Part shown: in pieces, positions 17,528 to 26,426 of the stretch | How positions within the stretch are numbered: the stretch's first letter is position 1 | Layout of the letters: every line of letters starts with the position of its first letter | NCBI GenBank assembly: GCA_038316435.1 | Contig: JBBQAQ010000005.1 | Coordinates: 62,001-126,000 of the forward strand | DNA: 64,000 nt | DNA from: JACJXF01 sp038316435 | Lineage (GTDB): Bacteria > Bacteroidota > Bacteroidia > Bacteroidales > GCA-2748055 | Direction: 5' to 3' | Position numbers and translations under genes: made by a program | The notes under the pieces: generated by a model | Database searches by the model: none | What the model saw: the letters and a program-made list of their open reading frames with translations, nothing else | What the model was told of the DNA's origin: nothing

Positions 17528-18967
17528 ATGAAAAGGAAAACCAAAATTATTGCAACAATATCCGATTTAAACTGCGAAGTTGAGTTTATTACCCGCTTAT
17601 TCAAAGCTGGTATGGATGTTGTTAGATTGAACACCGCTCACCAAACCCCCGAAGATACTCTTCGAATAATTGACAATGTAAGAAAAGTTTCAGATAAAAT
17701 TGCGCTGCTTTTGGATACGAAAGGACCTGAACTTCGAATCACTAAAGCAGAAGGCGAAATCCAAGTTAAAACAGGCGATTTAATTAAAGTTTCCGGGAGT
17801 TCAACAGGAATAACAACTAAAGAAATGGTTTTTGTGAATTATGACAAATTCACAGATTCTATGAAAAAAACTGATTGCATTTTAATTGACGACGGACAGC
17901 TGGAACTTGAAGTCATTGACCAAATTGGAACCTATCTCGTTTGCAAAGCATTAAATAATGGCTTAATTAAAGGTAAAAAATCAGTGAACGTTCCCGGAGT
18001 AAGTTTCAGTTTACCAAGTGTTACACAAAAAGATAAGGAGTATATAGAATTTGCAGCGAAACACGGACTAGATTTTATTGCCCATTCATTTGTAAGAAAT
18101 AAAGAAGACGTTCAGGAAGTACAGGGATTATTGGATCATTTTAAAAGCGATATTAAAATCATTGCTAAGATTGAGAATCAGGAAGGAGTGGCAAACATCG
18201 ACGAAATTCTTGATAATGTATATGGAATTATGGTTGCCCGTGGCGATTTAGCCATTGAAATACCTTATGAAAAAATCCCCGGTATACAAAAAATGATCGT
18301 TAATAAATGCATTGAGCGTAGAAAACCTGTTATTATTGCCACTCAGATGCTTCATTCCATGATAAGCGAGCCACGTCCAACACGTGCCGAGGTGAGTGAT
18401 ATTGCCAACGCGATTTATAGCAAAACCGATGCAATTATGCTTAGCGGGGAAACTGCCAGTGGAAAATACCCTGTTGAAGCAGTAGAGACGATGGCAAAAG
18501 TTGCAAATGAGGTTGAGAAAAGTCGCAACGATATGCACGATACACCTTCAGTAGTTTTGAGCACGAACATATCGTCATACCTTACCAGATCAGCTGTAGA
18601 GGCAAGTATTAAACTCGATGCCAAAGCAATTATTGCCGATACTACAACAGGTAGGACAATTAGGAATATGGCAGGTTTCAGGGGACGAAAACCAATTTAC
18701 GCAATGTGCTACGACAAAAAAACTGCGCGAGCATTGAATCTGTCTTTCGGCGTTTCCCCCTCCTATTTCGAACCTCAGGATACTGATGAAATGTTCATTG
18801 AGCAAGCCCTTAAAAAACTTCTTAAAAGCAACGAGTTGAAAGAAGATGATATTATCGTGGTTTTGGGAGGGAATTTTGGAAGGCATCATGGAGCCTCACA
18901 TATTGAGATTTCAAGCGTTTCTAATCTGTCTCAGAAAATTAAGAAACTACCAGGGAAAACGGTCTAG
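17528..18967 (+). CDS. pyk: Pyruvate kinase
   Basis: Pyk transfers the phosphate of phosphoenolpyruvate to ADP, the last step of glycolysis. From ATG 17528 the protein has 479 residues and starts MKRKTKIIATISDLNCEVEF, matching the family's TKIVaTiGPa region (the usual GP is SD here). Signatures seen: LLLDTKGPELR, IIAKIENQEGVANIDEI (active-site lysine region), IMVARGDLAIEIP, VIIATQMLHSMI and IMLSGETASGKYP. A frame from TTG 17405 would add 41 unrelated residues and begin upstream of the likely promoter. The end overlaps the convergent HupE-like gene by 21 bp. Having both pyk and ppdK implies regulated direction at the PEP-pyruvate step. Confidence 0.95.
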   Translation: MKRKTKIIATISDLNCEVEFITRLFKAGMDVVRLNTAHQTPEDTLRIIDNVRKVSDKIALLLDTKGPELRITKAEGEIQVKTGDLIKVSGSSTGITTKEMVFVNYDKFTDSMKKTDCILIDDGQLELEVIDQIGTYLVCKALNNGLIKGKKSVNVPGVSFSLPSVTQKDKEYIEFAAKHGLDFIAHSFVRNKEDVQEVQGLLDHFKSDIKIIAKIENQEGVANIDEILDNVYGIMVARGDLAIEIPYEKIPGIQKMIVNKCIERRKPVIIATQMLHSMISEPRPTRAEVSDIANAIYSKTDAIMLSGETASGKYPVEAVETMAKVANEVEKSRNDMHDTPSVVLSTNISSYLTRSAVEASIKLDAKAIIADTTTGRTIRNMAGFRGRKPIYAMCYDKKTARALNLSFGVSPSYFEPQDTDEMFIEQALKKLLKSNELKEDDIIVVLGGNFGRHHGASHIEISSVSNLSQKIKKLPGKTV

Positions 18968-19531
18968 CATAAGAACCAGTGATACTCCCATAGCGGCTCC
19001 CGACCAAATTAATATCCATTCACGGCGTTTACCACCTGACACATCTATTGCCAGTAAGGATAATGCAATGATGCCTATTATTATCATTAGTTGACCTATT
19101 TCAATACCTATATTAAATGCAAAAAGTGGCCCGATAAGGTTACTTTCCTTGCCTAACAAACTCTTCAGGTAATTTGAAAAACCCAGTCCGTGGATTAACC
19201 CAAAAAACAGGCCAGCTAAATATTTGAATTTGTGAAGATTACTAATAAAGTTTTCCAACTTCTGAAAAAGATTTGCAAAGGCTGAAAGAAAAATTGTTGA
19301 TGGAATTAAAAACTCTATTATTCCAGTCTCAAATCTGATTAAATTCAAAGTTGCGAGAGCAAGTGTTAAACTATGTCCAATTGTAAAAGCAGTTATGAGT
19401 ATCAGAATTTTCCTCCAGTGTTTTATCGGATAAACAACACATAAAGAAATTACGAAAAGTATATGATCATAGCTTTGAAAATCGGCTATATGCTCAATGC
19501 CAAGTTTCAGATACATTTGAAATACTGACAT
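18947..19531 (-). CDS. HupE/UreJ-like membrane protein
   Basis: The 194-residue protein is mostly hydrophobic, with about six predicted helices. It carries HupE/UreJ features: IEHIADFQSYDHILFV at the start, TAFTIGHSLTLALATL and FFGLIHGLGFSNYL. Histidines H14, H23 and the GHS and HG motifs fit a metal-permease-like protein; proteins of this group are linked to nickel or hydrogenase maturation, but no hydrogenase or urease genes are here. The start is an ATG at 19531. It is convergent with pyk and overlaps its last 21 bp, and divergent from the DUF6702 gene. Substrate is not known. Confidence 0.8.
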   Translation of the reverse strand: MSVFQMYLKLGIEHIADFQSYDHILFVISLCVVYPIKHWRKILILITAFTIGHSLTLALATLNLIRFETGIIEFLIPSTIFLSAFANLFQKLENFISNLHKFKYLAGLFFGLIHGLGFSNYLKSLLGKESNLIGPLFAFNIGIEIGQLMIIIGIIALSLLAIDVSGGKRREWILIWSGAAMGVSLVLMLDRFPW

Positions 19532-19566
19532 GCAATGATTTTATCTACAAAGTAAGGAATTTATTG

Positions 19567-19574
19567 TAATTTTG
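19567..19574 (+). promoter_or_regulatory. Predicted promoter of the DUF6702-T9SS cargo operon, TAATTTTG
   Basis: An exact TAnnTTTG match lies 16 bp upstream of the GTG start at 19591. It would head the four-gene plus-strand operon 19591-24501. No -33 box is clear. Confidence 0.4.
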
Positions 19575-19590
19575 CATCCAAATATCATTT

Positions 19591-20088
19591 GTGAATAATT
19601 TATTGATTAACCTGTTCGTTTTCCTTATCGGGATTTGGAGTCCGGCCATGCATCCTGTTCATGTTTCAGTATGTAATATGGAAATGGATGATATTGAAAA
19701 TATTGTTTCATTTAAATTGTTTAAGGATGATTTTGCTCTGGTCCTTAAGAACAAGTATCAGACTGATGTTTCAATGGAAAAGGCAGATGATAAAGCGAAT
19801 AGTACACTGATCTCAAATTACATAAACTCCTGCTTTCAGCTAGAAGTGAACAAAAGCAGAATGCTGGCGTTAAAATATAAAAGCTCAGAAATCAATGAAG
19901 ACGCTGTTTGGATACATTTTCAGACTGAAAAATTAGGAAATGCTACCCAACTTCAAATTACTAATACCTTGATGCTGGATTTATGGGATAATCAAACTAA
20001 CCTTCTGATTTTAAAATGGAAAGAAAAAGAAATCGGGTGCAAATTTGATGCAGATATAACGGTTACCGAAATTGATTTAAATAAATAA
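19591..20088 (+). CDS. DUF6702-like exported protein
   Basis: This 165-residue protein starts at GTG 19591 with a hydrophobic segment (LLINLFVFLIGIWSPA) that reads as a signal peptide, followed by MHPVHVSVCNMEMD and IVSFKLFKDDF, which I recall as typical of DUF6702 proteins of Bacteroidota. The family is of unknown function and consists of small exported beta proteins often found near peptidases or HupE-like proteins; here the divergent neighbour is HupE-like. The stop is separated by 1 bp from the ATG of the following T9SS cargo gene, suggesting coupling. No enzyme motif is seen. Confidence 0.65.
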   Translation: MNNLLINLFVFLIGIWSPAMHPVHVSVCNMEMDDIENIVSFKLFKDDFALVLKNKYQTDVSMEKADDKANSTLISNYINSCFQLEVNKSRMLALKYKSSEINEDAVWIHFQTEKLGNATQLQITNTLMLDLWDNQTNLLILKWKEKEIGCKFDADITVTEIDLNK

Positions 20089-20089
20089 G

Positions 20090-22717
20090 ATGCTTGCTCT
20101 CCTGAAACATATTAAAATATTTTTACTTGTTTTCTTCATAGAGACAGTATTATGTTTCTCCATGTTTGCAACTCATAACCGTGCAGGGGAAATTACCCTC
20201 AGGCAGATTGCTGACCTTACATATGAGATTACCATAACCACTTATACTTATACTCTTTCAGGTGCCGACAGACCAGAACTTGAGGTTCAATGGGGAGATA
20301 ATACAAAATCAATAGCTCCCAGAACTCAAGTGTTTAATTTCCCTAATGATTACCGCAGGAATGTTTACGTCAAACAACATACTTTTCCTGGCCCGGGGAC
20401 ATACACCATTGTTGTTCAGGATCCTAACCGGAATTATGGAGTGAAAAATATTCCCAATTCTGTTAATGTTATTTTTTCCATTAAAACTACTATTAGTATT
20501 AATCCGCAGATTGGATTGAACAGTACTCCTTACTTGCTTAATCCACCATTCGACAAAGCTGGTCTTTATCAGACATTTATTCATAATCCCGGAGCTTTTG
20601 ATCCCGATGGCGATAGTATTTCATATTCACTTACAGTTTGTACACAACAAAACGGTGAGCCTATTCCAGGATACTCATTGCCTCAATCCAGCGATACTTT
20701 ATATGTAAATCCTATTTCAGGGGATTTGGTATGGAATACTCCAATTGATACCGGTATTTATAATATTGCTATGAATATTGAAGAATGGAGAAAAGGAATA
20801 AAAATTGGCAATATCGTAAGAGATATGCAGGTTGAAGTTTACCGCACTACTAACCTAGCTCCGGTAAACGACAGTTTGCCAAAATTATGTGTGGTAGCAG
20901 GTAGTTTAATAAGTGTTGATATTCGAAGTACAGATGGAAATGCCGATAAGATGAATCATTTCATCACAGGTGGCCCATTTATCCTTGATAACAACCCTGC
21001 TAAAATAGTTGATACTATTATTGATAATCCTGGTGAATTAATTACACGTTTTAAATGGCAAACTAGTTGTGAGCATGTCAGACGCCAGCCATACAGCATT
21101 CTTGTAAAAACAAATGATAAAAATTCTAAGCTTTCATTGGTGGATATTGACAATCTGGATATCAATGTTTTGGGACCTCCCCCGCAAGGAATTAATCTTG
21201 TTCCCGCAAGCAGTTTAGTCCGAGTCCAATGGAAATCCGGTGAATGTAGTAATATTTCATATTACAGGATTTTTCGGAAAACTGAATCAACCGGCTATAT
21301 TCCAGATAGTTGCACTTATGGGATACCCGGATATACAGGTTTCAAATTAGTTGGTGCAACGAAAACAGGATCCGATAGTGTTTTTATTGATGATAATTAT
21401 GGAAAGGGACTTCTCCAGGGAACCCAATACTGCTATCGTGTTGTTGCAGTTTATCCTGATGGAGCCGAAAGTATCCCATCCAATGAAATATGCACAATTC
21501 TTGTACCAGGAGCTCCATCCCTTCTAAATGCATCAGTTATCAAATCTGACGCTAGTGCCGGAGAAATATTTGTCTCTTGGGCAAAACCTTTAAAACTTGA
21601 TACTATTCCGGCTAATGGCCCCTACGAATATATCATTTATAGAAGTAGTAATTTGTTTGGAATTAATCTTGCTGAAATAAACAGGTTTAAGACAGCAGAT
21701 CTTAACGACACTGTATTTACAGATTTGAATGTGAATACGATAAACTTTCCATATTCTTATTCAGTTGAGTTGTATAATGATGCTCCTGGAAATCGATTTC
21801 TTATTGGAAAGCCTGAAATAGCTTCTACCCAGTTTCCTAAGATTTCGGAAGCTGATAATACAATTAACCTGAAGTTTGTTAGGAATGTACCCTGGCTTAA
21901 TTATGAAAATACCATCTTCCGGTATAATAATTTGTCATCTGTTTTTGACTCAATCGCTACAACAGAATCCGATACCTATGCAGATACAAATCTGGTAAAT
22001 GGAATAGAGTATTGTTACCAAATCAAGTCCAAAGGTAAACGAAGTCTCAACGGGACTGACTTTCTTGTAGAGAACACTTCTCACATTGCCTGTGGAACTC
22101 CAATTGATACCATACCTCCATGCCCCCCAGTATTAATGGTGAATTCAGTATGCGACAGTTCATTCAACATATTGAGTTGGGTTAGTTCAGATATTTCCTG
22201 TAATAAGGATATTGTTAAGTATAACATATATTATTCGCCATTGCTTTCCTTACCACATAGTATCCTTGATAGCGTTAAATTAAATTCATATATTCATAAA
22301 CCCATATCATCACTGGCTGCATGTTATTACGTAACTGCAGTTGATTCATTTGGAAATGAAAGTGATCCCTCAACTAATATCTGTGTAGACCAGTGTTATG
22401 ATTTTGATATTCCAAACGTCTTTACACCGGATGACGATAATATTAATGATCTTCTAAAATCGTATAACCCAGCGCCCAGGATAAACGAAATTGATTTTAA
22501 AATTTTTAACCGGTGGGGACAATTGCTTTTCCAGACAAACGACCCTGATATCAATTGGGATGGAAAAATTGATAAAACGAATCAGAAAGCTTCAACGGGA
22601 GTTTACTATTATATTTGTGATGTTTATGAGCAACGATTAACAGGGATAGAAATTCGGAATATGGTAGGATTTGTGCACATCTACTCAGACAAAAATGCTA
22701 ATACAGGAGAGAAATGA
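20090..22717 (+). CDS. T9SS type B cargo: secreted protein with fibronectin-like domains and CHU_C C-terminus
   Basis: The 875-residue protein has a signal peptide (LLVFFIETVLCFSMFA), an N-terminal beta-rich region like those in gliding-motility-associated proteins (THNRAGEITLRQI; FDPDGDSISYSL), several fibronectin type III-like modules from about residue 360 to 780 (repeated pattern of ...YRIFRK, YCYRVVAVYPDG, YIIYRSS, YYVTAVDSFGNES), and a C-terminal CHU_C/type B sorting domain: IPNVFTPDDDNINDL then FKIFNRWGQLLFQ and ASTGVYYYICDV. It should be exported by the type IX secretion system to the cell surface or medium. Its end overlaps the next TPR gene by 4 bp. Ligand or function is unknown. 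Confidence 0.88.
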   Translation: MLALLKHIKIFLLVFFIETVLCFSMFATHNRAGEITLRQIADLTYEITITTYTYTLSGADRPELEVQWGDNTKSIAPRTQVFNFPNDYRRNVYVKQHTFPGPGTYTIVVQDPNRNYGVKNIPNSVNVIFSIKTTISINPQIGLNSTPYLLNPPFDKAGLYQTFIHNPGAFDPDGDSISYSLTVCTQQNGEPIPGYSLPQSSDTLYVNPISGDLVWNTPIDTGIYNIAMNIEEWRKGIKIGNIVRDMQVEVYRTTNLAPVNDSLPKLCVVAGSLISVDIRSTDGNADKMNHFITGGPFILDNNPAKIVDTIIDNPGELITRFKWQTSCEHVRRQPYSILVKTNDKNSKLSLVDIDNLDINVLGPPPQGINLVPASSLVRVQWKSGECSNISYYRIFRKTESTGYIPDSCTYGIPGYTGFKLVGATKTGSDSVFIDDNYGKGLLQGTQYCYRVVAVYPDGAESIPSNEICTILVPGAPSLLNASVIKSDASAGEIFVSWAKPLKLDTIPANGPYEYIIYRSSNLFGINLAEINRFKTADLNDTVFTDLNVNTINFPYSYSVELYNDAPGNRFLIGKPEIASTQFPKISEADNTINLKFVRNVPWLNYENTIFRYNNLSSVFDSIATTESDTYADTNLVNGIEYCYQIKSKGKRSLNGTDFLVENTSHIACGTPIDTIPPCPPVLMVNSVCDSSFNILSWVSSDISCNKDIVKYNIYYSPLLSLPHSILDSVKLNSYIHKPISSLAACYYVTAVDSFGNESDPSTNICVDQCYDFDIPNVFTPDDDNINDLLKSYNPAPRINEIDFKIFNRWGQLLFQTNDPDINWDGKIDKTNQKASTGVYYYICDVYEQRLTGIEIRNMVGFVHIYSDKNANTGEK

Positions 22718-23934
22718 GCTCGCTAATTAAAAATATTATTGCGTTTTTCTTGTTTTCCCTACTGATTAATTCTGGGTACTCTCAGTCTGTTGGCGAAAAG
22801 AATTATCTGATTGGAAAAGCCAGACTTGAATCAGGACAAAACGATTCAGCCTTGGTATACTTTGATAAAGCCATTTCTCAGGGTTCTAAAGATGTAGATA
22901 TTTTATTCAGCAAAGGAGTTGCGCTATATAATAAAGGTCAGTTCGGAATGGCTGTTAAGGAGTTTGAAAAGGTGGAGGTGATTTCTCCCGGAAAAGCTTC
23001 AATATGGATGGCAAAATGCTACGCAAATCTCAATGATACTGATAATTGCCTGAAATCGCTGGAAATCCATCTTTCAAGTAATTACAGATTACCTGAGAGC
23101 ACTTTGCTTCTTGATCATGATTTATCCCTTGTTGATGAAGATCCTAAATTTATTGAATTTTGGAAAAATGGAAACTGGTATACTGGTCTAGATAAAACAC
23201 TTGCTGAAGCTTCATACTTGATCAAATCTCAAAAATATCCCGAAGCTATTGATGTTATTTCTGAAGGACTTGATAAAGGATATCGGAAAGCATCATTGTA
23301 TGCTAAGAGAGCTGAAGTTTATATGAAGGTTAATAATTACCGACTAGCTCTCGATGATTTAAACAAATCCTTGGAACTCGAGCACCGAAATGCCGCTCTG
23401 TTGAATCAAAGAGCTAGTCTTTTGTACCTTATGGGGAAATACAAACCCGCACTGGAGGACTATAAAGTTGTTTACGCATTGGCTCCCGATGAAATAAAAG
23501 TCCTTGTTGGAATGTCTATGGCTCTTAATAAAAATGCTTTATATGACGAGGCTGTAACCAATATGAATACATACCTTAAATACTATCCGGCTAATGATTC
23601 AGCTTGGTACCAGTTAGGAATGATACATTATGAGAATGGTTACTTTTTTGATGCCATAAATTGTTTTAATTCATCATTAAAGATTAAACAAAACGATTCA
23701 CGGTATTTCGCAGCACGGGGAACTACTTATCTGAAAACCAGAACCTATCAGTACGCTTGGAAAGACCTTTCAATGGCTCTGGACCTTAACCCAAATGATG
23801 CGGAAACCTACGTAAACAAAGGAATTGCTGCGATAAATACGGGGAAAAATGAAGATGCTTGTTTCTGCTTTGACATGGCAAAAAAAATGGGAAACAAAGA
23901 TGCATTCACATATTCAGAAAAATATTGTAAATAA
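22714..23934 (+). CDS. Exported TPR-repeat protein
   Basis: The 406-residue protein has a signal peptide ending near YSQSVGEKN and then tetratricopeptide repeats almost throughout. Clear units include LESGQNDSALVYFDKAIS, LYNKGQFGMAVKEFEKV, YPEAIDVISEGLDKGY, NNYRLALDDLNKSLEL, GKYKPALEDYKVVYALAP and YQYAWKDLSMALDLNP. TPR proteins are scaffolds for protein complexes, and periplasmic TPR proteins are common next to T9SS genes. The ATG overlaps the stop of the T9SS cargo gene by 4 bp, so the two are made together; a chaperone or anchoring role for that cargo is an inference only. Confidence 0.85.
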   Translation: MSSLIKNIIAFFLFSLLINSGYSQSVGEKNYLIGKARLESGQNDSALVYFDKAISQGSKDVDILFSKGVALYNKGQFGMAVKEFEKVEVISPGKASIWMAKCYANLNDTDNCLKSLEIHLSSNYRLPESTLLLDHDLSLVDEDPKFIEFWKNGNWYTGLDKTLAEASYLIKSQKYPEAIDVISEGLDKGYRKASLYAKRAEVYMKVNNYRLALDDLNKSLELEHRNAALLNQRASLLYLMGKYKPALEDYKVVYALAPDEIKVLVGMSMALNKNALYDEAVTNMNTYLKYYPANDSAWYQLGMIHYENGYFFDAINCFNSSLKIKQNDSRYFAARGTTYLKTRTYQYAWKDLSMALDLNPNDAETYVNKGIAAINTGKNEDACFCFDMAKKMGNKDAFTYSEKYCK

Positions 23935-23949
23935 CAATTTATTGAGATC

Positions 23950-24501
23950 GTGGTAAATAAAGAACACATAAGTCAGGAATTAATATCGGGATTAAACTCC
24001 CCCGATGAAAATACCGTTTTGCAAACTATTAGTGAACTAAGGATTCATGGAAATACGGAAGTCCTTTCTTCGGTATTCAGTCTGTTGTTTTCAAAAAAAA
24101 TGGAAAATATTGAAGAAGCAATTGTAAACCTTATCAATGACATTAAAGACCCCCATGCCGTTCCTGTTTTTATGGTAGCAGTTAAAGAATATCGTGGAAA
24201 TACTGGTTATGAGAAGCTTATATCTGCCTGTTGGCAATGCGGACTTGATTTCTCTGCTTATATTGATCAGTTTATCGAACTTGTAATCGACGATGGCTAT
24301 TATACTGCACTTGAAGCATTTTCTGTGGTCGAAGAAAATGTGACCAATCTGAATTCGCAACAGCGAAGTGCCAGAATTGAGTTTATTCGCTCAAAAATTG
24401 AATTCCTATCCCCGGAAAAAAGATTATTGGTTAATGAATTAATGTCGCTGCTAAGCAATATAACTGAACCTTTCAGGCTTGATCCTGAGCATCTGAATTA
24501 G
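23950..24501 (+). CDS. HEAT-like helical repeat protein
   Basis: The 183-residue protein starts at GTG 23950, 15 bp after the TPR gene. It has no signal peptide and is probably cytoplasmic. The sequence is predicted all-helical with HEAT-like units (SPDENTVLQTISELRIHG; IVNLINDIKDPHAVPVFMVA; LIDxGYY-like third unit). Such proteins bind other proteins; no enzyme motif is seen. Its 3' end overlaps the convergent dihydroorotate dehydrogenase-like gene by 4 bp. It is the last gene of the 19.6-24.5 kb plus-strand group. Confidence 0.7.
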   Translation: MVNKEHISQELISGLNSPDENTVLQTISELRIHGNTEVLSSVFSLLFSKKMENIEEAIVNLINDIKDPHAVPVFMVAVKEYRGNTGYEKLISACWQCGLDFSAYIDQFIELVIDDGYYTALEAFSVVEENVTNLNSQQRSARIEFIRSKIEFLSPEKRLLVNELMSLLSNITEPFRLDPEHLN

Positions 24502-25475
24502 TCTTGAGTTGAAAAGTATTTCATGAACTGGGCTCTTTCATAAACTGCCTGATCACCGACATTCGAATAGTTTAGCTTTCCTGAAAATTCATCAATGGAT
24601 TTGTAATTGTGTTCGATCATCCATGATTCGAAGCGATCAATAATCTTTGGCAGAAAATCTATTCCGTTTTTATAAAGTACTGAACAAAGCTGAACAGCCT
24701 TCGCCCCTGCCAGAATTTGTTTTATAGCTGCATCTCCACTATGTATCCCGGTTGATGCGGCAATGTCAATCAATGGCACCTGACTATTTATTATTCCCAC
24801 CCATCGAAGGCTGTTTCTAATGTCCGCAGGAGAACTGAAAACCTCAGAGGAAATCATTTTTAAATCTGTAATATTGATATCGGGTTCATAAAATCTGTTA
24901 AACAATACAACACCATCTGCTTTTCTGAAATAGAGTTGATTTACTAGTAGAGGAAGATTTGTAAAGTTTGATCCAAGCTTCATAATAACTGGAATGCTGA
25001 TTTTCTTTTTAATTCCATCCAGCAAATCGTAATAAATTGACTCAAATTCCTTTGAAGGCTTTTCTTTGTTAACCGGAAGGAAGAACACGTTTAGTTCAAG
25101 TGCATCAGCTCCGGCTTCTTGTATCTGACTAGCGAAATCCATCCATTCACTTGCGCTGATACAATTTATACTGGCAATAATTGGAATGTGAACAGCACGT
25201 TTTGCATCACGGATAAGGTTCAGGTATTCAACAAGACTGTTATCTCGTGTATAAGCTTTAACATAATCGAGGGCTTCCGGATAATCAGAACCAGAAAGAT
25301 TTTTATGTGTATCAAAAACTATCTGTTCTTCAAATAAGGATTTTAATACTATGGCTCCGGCGCCCAGAGAATCAAGTTTTCTGATTTTATCAAGGGAACT
25401 GGTGATTCCGGAACTGCTAATAATAAAAGGATTTCTCAGTTTTAATCCCGCAAAAGTAGTAGAGAGATTGGCCAT
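24498..25475 (-). CDS. Dihydroorotate dehydrogenase-like flavoprotein
   Basis: From ATG 25475 the 325-residue protein starts MANLSTTFAGLKLRNPFIIS, the standard beginning of this Bacteroidota DHOD-like group. TIM-barrel motifs related to PyrD/PreA are seen: SSGITSSLDKIRKL, IASINCISASEWMDF, DALELNVFFLP, IPVIMKLGSNFTNL, GVVLFNRFYEPDI and IDIAASTGIHSGDAAIKQ. Classical PyrD has catalytic Ser or Cys in a different context, and the product here is not certain to be a pyrimidine enzyme; it may act on another dihydropyrimidine or similar compound. A longer frame to 25643 overlaps yggS and is not credible. It follows yggS by 16 bp. Confidence 0.8.
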   Translation of the reverse strand: MANLSTTFAGLKLRNPFIISSSGITSSLDKIRKLDSLGAGAIVLKSLFEEQIVFDTHKNLSGSDYPEALDYVKAYTRDNSLVEYLNLIRDAKRAVHIPIIASINCISASEWMDFASQIQEAGADALELNVFFLPVNKEKPSKEFESIYYDLLDGIKKKISIPVIMKLGSNFTNLPLLVNQLYFRKADGVVLFNRFYEPDINITDLKMISSEVFSSPADIRNSLRWVGIINSQVPLIDIAASTGIHSGDAAIKQILAGAKAVQLCSVLYKNGIDFLPKIIDRFESWMIEHNYKSIDEFSGKLNYSNVGDQAVYERAQFMKYFSTQD

Positions 25476-25491
25476 TTTCGTCAATTTTATA

Positions 25492-26166
25492 TCAAAGATA
25501 ATCTCTTTCTCCAAATAGTAAGCTTCCAACCCTGATAATGGTTGCCCCTTCCTCGATAGCAATTTTATAATCACCCGACATCCCCATTGATAGCTCAGAA
25601 AAACTAGGGCTTTCTTTAAAATAATTTTCCTTACAGTGGTCAAAAGTTTTTTTCAATTGTCTGAATTCTGAACGAACCTGCTTCATATCCTCTGTAAAAC
25701 TTGATATTCCCATTAAACCCCTTATGCGGATATTTCCCAAGCTTTTAATTTCAGGGGATTCCAGAATGGCATTCAACTCATTACTATCAAGCCCGAACTT
25801 AGTTTCTTCAGTAGCAATGAAAACTTGAAGAAGGATATCAATAACCCTGTCTACTTTAATAGCTTCCTGATTTATCGCAATAAGTAATTTTAAACTATCC
25901 ACAGAATGAATTAAATGGACAAACTTCGAAATGTACTTTAACTTATTGGATTGAAGATGGCCAATAAGATGCCATTCGATATCCTTTGGTAATTGTTCGA
26001 ATTTTCCTGTTAGTTCTTGAACTCTGTTCTCACCAAAGATTTTATGTCCCGATGAATATACTTTAAAAATATCTTCAACAGGCTTTGTTTTACTTACAGC
26101 AACCACTTTTACATGACAGGGGATAGAATCCAAAAAGGTAATGATATCGGATACTGAGTGTCTCAC
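25492..26166 (-). CDS. yggS: Pyridoxal phosphate homeostasis protein YggS/PLPBP
   Basis: This PLP-binding protein of the alanine racemase N-terminal fold controls free PLP and amino-acid balance; it is not a racemase. The 224-residue length fits. Motifs: VVAVSKTKPVEDI (PLP lysine, about K26), FGENRVQELTGKF, WHLIGHLQSNKLKYI, and the C-terminal SMGMSGDYKIAIEEGATIIR followed by VGSLLFGER. All are intact. It is followed by the DHOD-like gene on the same strand with 16 bp between, probably one transcript. A predicted promoter (TACATTTG) lies about 20 bp upstream. Confidence 0.94.
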   Translation of the reverse strand: MRHSVSDIITFLDSIPCHVKVVAVSKTKPVEDIFKVYSSGHKIFGENRVQELTGKFEQLPKDIEWHLIGHLQSNKLKYISKFVHLIHSVDSLKLLIAINQEAIKVDRVIDILLQVFIATEETKFGLDSNELNAILESPEIKSLGNIRIRGLMGISSFTEDMKQVRSEFRQLKKTFDHCKENYFKESPSFSELSMGMSGDYKIAIEEGATIIRVGSLLFGERDYL

Positions 26167-26186
26167 AGGAAGAGTATGTTTTTTCT

Positions 26187-26194
26187 CAAATGTA
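26187..26194 (-). promoter_or_regulatory. Predicted yggS promoter, TACATTTG
   Basis: An exact TAnnTTTG on the minus strand, 20 bp upstream of the yggS ATG. No -33 TTTG at normal spacing. The remaining divergent region up to mdh (26195-26426) is AT-rich with no other clear signal. Confidence 0.45.
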
Positions 26195-26426
26195 CTAATA
26201 AAATAAAAGTCATTTATATAATCTCATTTTAAGATTTTGGAATACTTGAAGATATATTGCTGTATTTATCTCAATAACTGATTCTTGCAAGTCGCATAGT
26301 TATTGTTTTTTCAGCAAATCAATAGAATTGAGGATTAGCTTTTTTTCAAAGGTGTTCTATATTTAAGGAATAAAATCCCTATTATTGCACTCGAAATAAA
26401 ATGCTAAAAAACATATAATATAAGGG

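Noticed and set aside
25476..25643. N-terminal extension of the dihydroorotate dehydrogenase-like protein
   Set aside because: It would overlap yggS by 152 bp and has no family match; ATG 25475 starts the conserved sequence.
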